Shown piece after piece: positions 55,210 to 64,000 of a DNA stretch of 64,000 nt; the stretch's first letter is position 1, and each line of letters starts with the position of its first letter. Below the pieces are notes generated by a model. The model saw only the letters and a program-made list of their open reading frames with translations. It had not been told where the DNA came from and made no database searches. This stretch comes from Euglena gracilis (taxonomy: Eukaryota > Euglenida > Euglenophyceae > Euglenales), in the NCBI GenBank assembly GCA_039621445.1, contig CP154954.1, forward strand, positions 35,573,703 to 35,637,702, written 5' to 3'. A program made the translations under genes and the position numbers.

Positions 55210-55355
55210 CTATGTATATGTATATGTCTATGTATATGTATATGTATATGTCTCTGTATATGTGTCTCTGTCTATGTGTAAATGTCTCTATATGTCTATG
55301 TATATGTCTCTGTCCTCTGTCTCTGTATATGTCTCTGTCTCTGTCTAGTATCTGT
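54867..55355 (+). repeat. TATATG hexanucleotide array with transition to TCTCTG
   Basis: Almost pure (TATATG)n to about 55,200, with rare TTTATG, TATTTA and GTATGT variants. From 55,205 TCTATG and TCTCTG units appear among TATATG units, and by 55,360 TCTCTG dominates. Confidence 0.95.
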
Positions 55356-58300
55356 ATGTCTCTGTATCTGTCTCTGTCTCTGTCTCTGTCTCTGTCTCTG
55401 TCTCTGTCTCTGTCTCTGTCTCTGTCTCTGTCTCTGTCTCTGTTCTGTCTGTCCTGTCCTGTCTCTGTCTGTATATGTCTAATATGTATATATCTGTATC
55501 TGTCTCTGTCTCTGTCTGTCTCTGTCTCTGTCTCTGTCTCTGTCTCTGTATCTGTCTCTGTCTCTGTCTCTGTCTCTGTCTCTGTCTCTGTCTCTGTCTC
55601 TGTCTCTGTCTCTGTCTCTGTCTCTGTCTCTGTCTCTGTCTCTGTCTCTGTCTCTGTCTATGTCTATGTCTCTGTCTCTGTCTCTGTCTCTGTCTCTGTC
55701 TCTGTCTCTGTCTCTGTCTCTGTCTCTGTCTCTGTCTCTGTCTCTGTCTCTGTCTCTGTCTCTGTCTCTGTCTCTGTCTCTGTCTCTGTCTCTGTCTCTG
55801 TCTCTGTCTCTGTCTCTGTCTCTTGTCTCTGTCTCTGTCTCTGTCTCTGTCTCTGTCTCTGTCTCTGTCTCTGTCTCTGTCTCTGTCTCTGTCTCTGTCT
55901 CTGTCTCTGTCTCTGTCTCTGTCTCTGTCTCTGTCTCTGTCTCTGTCTCTGTCTCCTGTCTGTCTCTGTCTCTGTCTCTGTCTCTGTCTCTGTCTCTGTC
56001 TCTCTGTCTCTGTCTCTGTCTCTCTGTCTCTGTCTCTGTCTCTGTCTCTGTCTCTGTCTCTGTCTCTGTCTCTGTCTCTGTCTCTGTCTCTGTCTCTGTG
56101 TCTCTGTCTCTGTCTCTGTCTCTGTCTCTGTCTGTCTCTGTCTCTGTCTCTGTCTCTGTCTCTGTCTCTGTCTCTGTCTCTGTCTCTGTCTCTGTCTGTC
56201 TCTGTCTCTGTCTCTGTCTCTGTCTGTCTCTGTCTCTGTCTCTGTCTCTGTCTCTGTCTCTGTCTCTGTCTCTGTCTCTGTCTCTGTCTCTGTCTCTGTC
56301 TCTGTCTCTGTCTCTGTCTCTGTCTCTGTCTCTGTCTCTGTCTCTGTCTCTGTCTCTGTCTCTGTCTCTGTCTCTGTCTCTGTCTCTGTCTCTGTCTCTG
56401 TCTCTGTCTCTGTCTCTGTCTCTGTCTCTGTCTCTGTCTCTGTCTGTCTCTGTCTCTGTCTCTGTCTCTGTCTCTGTCTCTGTCTCTGTCTCTGTCTCTG
56501 TCTCTGTCTCTGTCTCTGTCTCTGTCTCTGTCTCTGTCTCTGTCTCTGTCTCTGTCTCTGTCTCTGTCTCTGTCTCTCTGTCTCTCTGTCTCTGTCTCTG
56601 TCTCTGTCTCTGTCTCTCTGTCTCTGTCTCTGTCTCTGTCTCTGTCTCTGTCTCTGTCTCTGTCTCTGTCTCTGTCTCTGTCTCTGTCCTGTCTCTGTCT
56701 CTGTCTCTGTCTCTGTCTCTGTCTCTGTCTCTGTCTCTGTCTCTGTCTCTGTCTCTGTCTCTGTCTCTGTCTGTCTCTGTCTCTGTCTCTGTCTCTGTCT
56801 CTCTGTCTCTGTCTCTCTCTGTCTGTTGTCTCTGTCTCTGTCTCTGTCTCTGTCTCTGTCTCTGTCTCTGTCTCTGTCTGTCTCTGTCTCTGTCTCTGTC
56901 TCTGTCTCTGTCTCTGTCTCTGTCTCTGTCTGTCTCTGTCTCTGTCTCTGTCTCTGTCTCTGTCTCTGTCTCTGTCTCTGTCTCTGTCTCTGTCTCTGTC
57001 TCTGTCTCTGTCTCTGTCTCTGTCTCTGTCTCTGTCTCTGTCTCTGTCTCTGTCTCTGTCTCTGTCTCTGTCTCTGTCTCTGTCTCTGTCTCTGTCTCTG
57101 TCTCTGTCTCTGTCTCTGTCTCTGTCTCTGTCTCTGTCTCTGTCTCTGTCTCTGTCTCTGTCTCTGTCTCTGTCTCTGTCTCTGTCTCTGTCTCTGTCTC
57201 TGTCTCTGTCTCTGTCTCTGTCTCTGTCTCTGTCTCTGTCTCTGTCTCTGTCTCTGTCTCTGTCTCTGTCTCTGTCTCTGTCTCTGTCTCTGTCTCTGTC
57301 TCTGTCTCTGTCTCTGTCTCTCTGTCTCTGTCTTTGTCTATGTCTATGTCTCTGTCTCTGTCTGTGTCTCTTTCTCTGTCTCGGTCTCTGTTTCTGTCTC
57401 TGTCTCTGTTTCTGTCTCTGTCGTGGTATCTGTCTCTGTCTCTGTCTCTGTCTCTGTCTCTGTCTCTGTCTCTGTCTGTCCTGTCTGTCTCTGTCTCTGT
57501 CTCTGTCTCTGTCTCTGTCTCTGTCTCTGTCTCTGTCTCTGTCTCTGTCTCTGTCTCTGTCTCTCTCTGTCTCTGTCTCTGTCTCTGTCTCTGTCTCTGT
57601 CTCTGTCTCTGTCTCTGTCTCTGTCTCTGTCTCTGTCTCTGTCTCTGTCTCTGTCTCTGTCTCTGTCTCTGTCTCTGTATGTCTCTGTCTGTATATGTCT
57701 CTGTCTCTGTCTCTGTCTCTGTCTCTGTCTCTGTCTCTGTCTCTGTCTCTGTCTATGTCTCTGTCTGTCTCTCTGTCTCTGTCTCTGTCTCTGTCTCTGT
57801 CTCTGTCTCTGTCTCTGTCTCTGTCTCTGTCTCTGTCTCTTTCTCTGTCTCTGTCTCTGTCTCTGTCTCTGTCTCTGTGTCTGTCTCTGTCTCTGTCTCT
57901 GTCTCTGTCTCTGTCTCTGTCTCTGTCTCTCTGTCTCTGTCTCTGTCTCTGTCTCTGTCTCTGTCTCTGTCTCTGTCTCTGTCTCTGTCTCTGTCTCTGT
58001 CTCTGTCTCTGTCTCTGTCTCTGTCTCTGTCTCTGTCTCTGTCTCTGTCTCTGTCTCTCTCTGTCTCTGTCTCTGTCTCTGTCTCTGTCTCTGTCTCTGT
58101 CTCTGTCTCTGTCTCTGTCTCTGTCTCTGTCTCTGTCTCTGTCTCTGTCTCTGTCTCTGTCTCTGTCTCTGTCTCTCTCTCTTCTCTTGTCTGTCTCTGT
58201 CTCTGTCTCTGTCTCTGTCTCTGTCTCTGTCTCTGTCTCTGTCTCTGTCTCTGTCTCTGTCTCTGTCTCTGTCTCTGTCTCTGTCTCTGTCTCTGTCTCT

Positions 58301-61300
58301 GTCTCTGTCTCTGTCTCTGTCTCTGTCTCTGTCTCTGTCTCTGTCTCTGTCTCTGTCTCTGTCTCTGTCTCTGTCTCTGTCTCTGTCTCTGTCTCTGTCT
58401 CTGTCTCTGTCTCTGTCTCTGTCTCTGTCTCTGTCTCTGTCGCTGTCTCTTTCTCTGTCTCTGGCTCTGTCTCTGTCTCTGTCTCTTTCTCTGTCTCTGT
58501 CTCTGTCTCTGTCTCTGTCTGTCTCTGTCTCTGTCTCTGTCTGTCTCTGTCTCTGTCTCTCTGTCTCTGTCTCTGTCTCTGTCTCTGTCTCTGTCTCTGT
58601 CTCTGTCTCTGTCTCTGTCTCTGTCTCTGTCTCTGTCTCTGTCTCTGTCTCTGTCTCTGTCTCTGTCTCTGTCTCTGTCTCTGTCTCTGTCTCTGTCTCT
58701 GTCTCTGTCTCTGTCTCTGTCTCTGTCTCTGTCTCTCTCTGTCTCTGTCTCTGTCTCTGTCTCTGTCTCTGTCTCTCTGTCTCTGTCTCTGTCTCTGTCT
58801 CTGTTCTCTGTCTCTGTCCTCTGTCTGTCTCTGTCTCTGTCCCTGTCTCTGTCTCTGTCTCTCTGTCTCTGTCTGTCTCTGTCTCTGTCCTGTCTCTCTG
58901 TCTCTGTCTCTGTCTCTGTCTCTGTCTCTGTCTCTGTCTCTGCCTCTGTCTCTGTCTCTGTCTCTGTCTGTCTCTGTCTCTGTCTCTGTCTCTGTCTCTG
59001 TCTCTGTCTCTGTCTCTGTCTCTGTCTCTGTCTCTGTTCTCTGTCTCTGTCTCTCTCTGTCTCTGTCTCTGTCTCTGTCTCTGTCTCTGTCTCTGTCTCT
59101 GTCTCTGTCTCTGTCTCTGTCTCTGTCTCTGTCTCTGTCTCTGTCTCTGTCTCTGTCTGTCTCTGTGTCTCTGTCTCTGTCTCTGTCTCTGTCTCTCTGT
59201 CTCTGTCTCTGTCTCTGTGTCTGTCTCTGTCTCTGTCTCTGTCTGTCTCTGTCTCTGTCTCTGTCTCTGTCTCTGTCTCTGTCTCTGTCTCTGTCTCTGT
59301 CTCTGTCTCTGTCTCTGTCTCTGTCTCTGTCTCTGTCTCTGTCTCTGTCTCTGTCTCTGTCTCTGTCTCTGTCTCTGTCTCTGTCTCTGTCTCTGTCTCT
59401 GTCTGTCTCTGTCTCTGTCTCTGTCTCTGTCTCTGTCTCTGTCTCTGTCTCTCTGTCTCTGTCTCTGTCTCTGTCTCTGTCTCTGTCTCTGTCTCTGTCT
59501 CTGTCTCTGTCTCTGTCTCTGTCTCTGTCTCTGTCTCTGTCTCTGTCTCTGTCTCTGTCTCTGTCTCTGTCTCTGTCTCTGTCTCTGTCTCTGTCTCTGT
59601 CTCTGTCTCTGTCTCTGTCTCTGTCTCCTGTCTCTGTCTCTGTCTCTGTCTCTGTCTCTGTCTCTGTCTCTGTCTCTGTCTCTGTCTCTGTCTCTGTCTC
59701 TGTCTCTGTCTCTGTCTCTGTCTCTGTCTCTGTCTCTGTCTCTGTCTCTGTCTCTGTCTCTGTCTCTGTCTCTGTCTCTGTCTCTGTCTCTGTCTCTGTC
59801 TCTGTCTCTGTCTCTGTCTCTGTCTCTGTCTCTGTCTCTGTCTCTGTCTCTGTCTCTGTCTCTGTCTCTGTCTCTGTCTCTGTCTCTGTCTCTGTCTCTG
59901 TCTCTGTCTCTGTCTCTGTCTCTGTCTCTGTCTCTGTCTCTGTCTCTGTCTCTGTCTCTGTCTCTGTCTCTGTCTCTGTCTCTGTCTCTGTCTCTGTCTC
60001 CTGTCGCTGTCTCTGTCTCTGTTCTGTCTCTCTTGTCTCTGTCTCTGTCTCTCTTCGGTCTCTTCTCTCTGTCTCTGTCTCTGTCTCTGTCTCTGTCTCT
60101 GTCTCTGTCTCTGTCTCTGTCTCTGCCTCTGTCTCTGTCTCTGTCTCTGCCTCTGTCTCTGTCTCTGTCTCTGTCTCTGCCTCTGTCTCTGTCTCTGTCT
60201 CTGTCTCTGTCTCTGTCTCTGTCTCTGTCTCCTGTCTCTGTCTCTGTCTCTGTCTCTGTCTCTGTCTCTGTCTCTGTCTCTGTCTCTGTCTGTCTGTCTC
60301 TGTCTGTCTCTGTCTCTGTGTCTCTGTCTCTGTCTCTGTCTCTGTCTCTGTCTCTGTCTCTGTCTCTGTCTCTGTCTCTGTCTCTGTCTCTGTCTCTGTC
60401 TCTGTCTCTGTCTCTGTCTCTGTCTCTGTCTCTGTCTCTGTCTCTGTCTCTGTCTCTGTCTCTGTCTCTGTCTCTGTCTCTGTCTCTGTCTCTGTCTCTG
60501 TCTCTGTCTCTGTCTCTGTCTCTGTCTCTGTCTCTGTCTCTGTCTCTGTCTCTGTCTCTGTCTCTGTCTCTGTCTCTGTCTCTGTCTCTGTCTCTGTCTC
60601 TGTCTCTGTCTCTGGCTCTGTCTCTGTCAATGTCTATGTCTATGTCTATGTCTATGTCTCTGTCTATGTCTCTGTCTATGTGTATGTATCTGTCTCTGTC
60701 TCTGGCTCTGTCTCTTTCTCTGTGTATGGCTATGTCTCTGTCTCTGTCTGTGTCTCTGTCTCTGTCTCTGTCTCTGTCTCTGTCTCTGTGTCTGTCTCTG
60801 TCTCTGTCTCTGTCTCTGTCTCTGTCTCTGTCTCTGTGTCTGTCTCTGTCTCTGTCTCTGTCTCTGTCTCTGTCTCTGTCTCTGTCTCTGTCTCTCTGTC
60901 TCTGTCTCTGTCTCTCTGTCTCTGTCTCTGTCTCTGTCTCTGTCTCTGCTCTGTCTCTGTCTCTCTCTCTGTCTCTCGCTCTGTCTCTGTCTCTGTCTCT
61001 GTCTCTGTCTCTGTCTCTGTCTCTGTCTCTGTCTCTGTCTCTGTCTCTGTCTCTGTCTCTGTCTCTGTCTCTGTCTCTGTCTCTGTCTCTGTCTGTGTCA
61101 GTGTCTGTGTCTGTGTCTGTGTCTGTGTCTCTCTGTCTCTGTCTCGTCTCTGTCTCTGTCTCTGTCTCTGTCTCTGTTCTGTCTCTGTCTCTGTCTCTGT
61201 CTCTGTCTCTGTCTCTGTCTCTGTCTCTGTCTCTGTCTCTGTCTCTGTCTCTGTCTCTGTCTCTGTCTCTGTCTCTGTCTGTCTCTGTCTCTGTCTCTGT

Positions 61301-64000
61301 CTCTGTGTGTGTCTATGTGTCTGTCTCTCTCTCTGTCTCTGTCTCTGTCTCTGTCTCTGTCTCTGTCTCTGTCTCTGTCTCTGTCTCTGTCTCTGTCTCT
61401 GTCTCTGTCTCTGTCTCTGTCTCTGTCTCTGTCTCTGTCTCTGTCTCTGTCTCTGTCTCTGTCTCTGTCTCTGTCTCTGTCTCTGTCTCTGTCTCTGTCT
61501 CTGTCTCTGTCTCTGTCTCTGTCTCTGTCTCTGTCTCTGTCTCTGTCTCTGTCTCTGTCTCTGTCTCTGTCTCTGTCTCTGTCTCTGTCTCTGTCTCTGT
61601 CTCTGTCTCTGTCTCTGTCTCTGTCTCTGTCTCTGTCTCTCTGTCTCTGTCTCTGTCTCTGTCTCTGTCTCTGTCTCTGTCTCTGTCTCTGTCTCTGTCT
61701 CTGTCTCTGTCTCTGTCTCTGTCTCTGTCTCTGTCTCTGTCTCTGTCTCTGTCTCTGTCTCTGTCTCTGTCTCTGTCTCTGTCTCTGTCTCTGTCTGTCT
61801 CTGTCTCTGTCTGTCTCTGTCTCTGTCTCTGTCTCTGTCTCTGTCTCTGTCTCTGTCTCTGTCTCTGTCTCTGTCTCTGTCTCTGTCTCTGTCTCTGTCT
61901 CTGTCTCTGTCTCTGTCTCTGTCTCTGTCTCTGTCTCTGTCTCTGTCTCTGTCTCTGTCTCTGTCTCTGTCTCTGTCTCTGTCTCTGTCTCTGTCTCTGT
62001 CTCTGTCTCTGTCTCTGTCTCTGTCTCTGTCTCTGTCTCTGTCTCTGTCTCTGTCTCTGTCTCTGTCTCTGTCTCTGTCTCTGTCTCTGTCTCTGTCTCT
62101 GTCTCTGTCTCTGTCTCTGTCTCTGTCTCTGTCTCTGTATCTGTCTCTGTCTCTGTATATCTGTCTCTGTTCTGTCTCTGTCTCTGTCTCTGTCTCTGTC
62201 TCTGTCTCTGTCTCTGTCTCTGTCTCTGTCTCTGTCTCTGTCTCCTGTCTCTGTCTCTGTCTCTGTCTCTGTCTCTGTCTCTGTCTCTGTCTCTGTCTCT
62301 GTCTCTGTCTCTGTCTCTGTCTCTGTCTCTGTCTCTGTCTCTGTCTCTGTCTCTTCTCTGTCTCTGTCTCTGTCTCTTGTCTCTGTCTGTCTCTGTCTCT
62401 GTCTCTGTCTCTGTCCCTGTCTCTGTCTCTGTCTGTCTCTGTCTCTGTCTCTGTCTCTGTCTCTGTCTCTGTTCTGTCTCTGTCGCTGTCTCTGTCTCTG
62501 TCTCTGTCTGTCTGTCTCTGTCTCTGTTCTCTCTCTCTCTTGTCTTCTCTCTCCTGTCTCTCGTCTCTGTCTCTGTCTCTGTCTCTTCTCTCTCTGTCTC
62601 TGTCTCTGTCTCTGTCTCTGTCTCTGTCTCTGTCTCTGTCTCTGTCTCTGTCTCTGTCTCTGTCTCTGTCTGTCTCTGTCTCTGTCTGTCTCTGTCTCTG
62701 TCTCTGTCTCTGTCTCTGTCTCTGTCTCTGTCTCTGTCTCTGTCTCTGTCTCTGTCTGTCTCTGTCTCTGTCTCTGTCTCTGTCTCCTTTCTCTGTCTCT
62801 GTCTCTGTCTCTGTCTCTGTCTCTGTCTCTGTCTCTGTCTCTGTCTCTGTCTGTCTCTGTCTCTGTCTCTGTATCTGTCTCTCTCTCTGTCTCTGTCTCT
62901 GTCTCTCTGTCTCTGTGTCTCTGTCTCTCTTGGTGTCTGTGTCTCTGTCTCTATCTCTGTCTCTGTCTCTGTCTCTGTCTCTGTCTCTGTCTCTGTCTCT
63001 GTCTCTGTCTCTGTCTCTGTCTCTGTCTCTGTCTCTGTCTCTGTCTCTGTCTCTGTCTCTGTCTCTGTCTCTGTCTCTGTCTCTGTCTCTGTCTCTGTCT
63101 CTGTCTCTGTCTCTGTCTCTGTCTCTGTCTCTGTCTCTGTCTCTGTCTCTGTGTCTCTGTCTCTGTCTCTGTCTCTGTCTCTGTCTCTGTCTCTGTCTCT
63201 GTATCTGTCTCTGTCTATGTCTCTGTCTCTGTCTCTGTCCTCTGTGTATGTCTCTGTCTCTGTCTCTGTCTCTGTCTCTGTCTCTGTCTCTGTCTCTGTC
63301 TCTGTCTCTGTCTCTGTCTCTGTCTCTGTCTCTGTCTCTGTCTCTGTACTCTGTCTCTGTCTCTGTCTCTGTCTCTGTCTCTGTCTGTCTCTGTCTCTGT
63401 CTCTGTCTCTGTCTCTGTCTCTGTCTCTGTCTCTGTCCTCTGTCTCTTGTCTCTGTCTCTCTGTCTCTCTCTCTGTCTCTGTCTCTCTGTCTCTTCTCTC
63501 TCTTATCTGTCTCTGTCTCTGTCTCTGTCTCTGTCTCTGTCTGTCTCTGTCTCTGTCTCTGTCTCTGTCTCTGTCTCTGTCTCTGTCTGTCTCTGTCTCT
63601 GTCTCTGTCTCTGTCTCTGTCTCTGTCTGTCTCTGTCTCTGTCTCTGTCTCTGTCTCTGTCTCTGTCTCTGTCTCTGTCTCTGTCTCTGTCTCTGTCTGT
63701 CTCTGTCTCTCTGTCTCTGTCTCTGTCTCTGTCTCTGTCTCTGTCTCTGTCTCTGTCTCTGTCTCTGTCTCTGTCTCTGTATCTCTGTCTCTGTCTCTGT
63801 CTCTGTCTCTGTCTCTGTCTCTGTCTCTGTCTCTGTCTCTGTCTCTGTCTCTGTCTCTCTGTCTCTGTCTCTGTCTCTGTCTCTGTCTCTGTCTCTGTCT
63901 CTGTCTCTGTCTCTGTCTCTGTCTCTGTCTCTGTCTCTGTCTCTGTCTCTGTCTCTGTCTCTGTCTCTGTCTCCTGTCTCTGTCTCTGTCTCTGTCTCTG
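55356..64000 (+). repeat. TCTCTG hexanucleotide array, over 8.6 kb, running off the window
   Basis: (TCTCTG)n broken by one- to few-base indels and islands of variants: TATATG-like at 55,470-55,500, TCTATG at 55,655-55,667, 57,335-57,350 and 60,627-60,680, TCTGTG at 61,092-61,126. The unit has no stop codon in any of six frames, which explains the 1,761-codon minus-strand open frame of ET, RD and QR dipeptides; it is not a gene. The motif is not a known telomere repeat. Confidence 0.98.

Noticed and set aside
54818-55348. Plus-strand frame encoding Val-Tyr repeats
   Set aside because: Translation of the TATATG microsatellite.
55345-60630. 1,761-codon minus-strand open frame of ET/RD/QR dipeptides
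   Set aside because: Product of a hexanucleotide repeat with no stop in any frame; no unique sequence or start context.
55356-64000. Telomere repeat
   Set aside because: TCTCTG and its complement do not match known telomere motifs (TTAGGG, TTTAGGG, TTTTAGGG types), and the array is broken by many indels.

Overview
Organism and character. This is eukaryotic nuclear DNA dominated by repeats. It holds two copies of a chromodomain-bearing Ty3/Gypsy LTR retrotransposon, two arrays of a ~213-bp satellite, and almost 9 kb of hexanucleotide repeat, with hardly any host gene. The DNA is GC-rich, with many G or C homopolymers of 8 or more. A plant-like tRNA-iMet-type primer site, a retroelement-borne cytosine methyltransferase of a type known from algae, and a TilS-like exon (in eukaryotes mostly a plastid-lineage protein) suggest a plastid-bearing protist or alga. 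The species cannot be named from this window.

Layout. 1-7,472: 3' part of retroelement copy E1 (RT, RNase H, integrase, chromodomain, accessory ORF, long 3' region, 3' LTR). 7,473-8,030: a patchwork of LTR-like and satellite-like words. 8,031-21,862: satellite array 1, about 64 monomers. 21,869-37,316: E2, a full-length 15.4-kb copy with 689-bp LTRs starting TG and ending CA. 37,317-42,880: a second PBS-like site and satellite array 2, about 26 monomers. 42,881-54,860: low-gene sequence with simple repeats, palindromes, a possible SINE, a TilS-like exon and one possible membrane-protein exon. 54,867-64,000: a TATATG array that changes into a TCTCTG array running off the window end.

How the retroelement is built. 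Reading E2: LTR, PBS, Gag (coiled coil, Pro/Gly repeats, capsid-like core, RRM-like fold, two CCHC knuckles), a Dam-like domain, a C5-cytosine methyltransferase, retropepsin, RT, RNase H, integrase (HHCC, DD35E), chromodomain, a separate leucine-zipper ORF, a 3-kb 3' region with a cysteine-rich ORF and an internal 411-bp duplication, polypurine tract, LTR. The methyltransferase domains sit between nucleocapsid and protease in one reading frame with them. Placing a methylating enzyme and a chromatin reader in one element suggests it can influence or tolerate the chromatin state of its own copies; this is inference.

State of the copies. Both are broken. E2 has three in-frame stops in pol, several frame changes at homopolymers, a catalytic Asp-to-His change in RT, a degraded chromodomain and a 219-bp MITE insertion whose empty site is preserved in E1. 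E1 keeps the RT Asp and the chromodomain but has a 14-nt deletion in integrase and a stop in RNase H. Homopolymer frame changes could be sequencing error; the substitutions and the MITE are more likely real.
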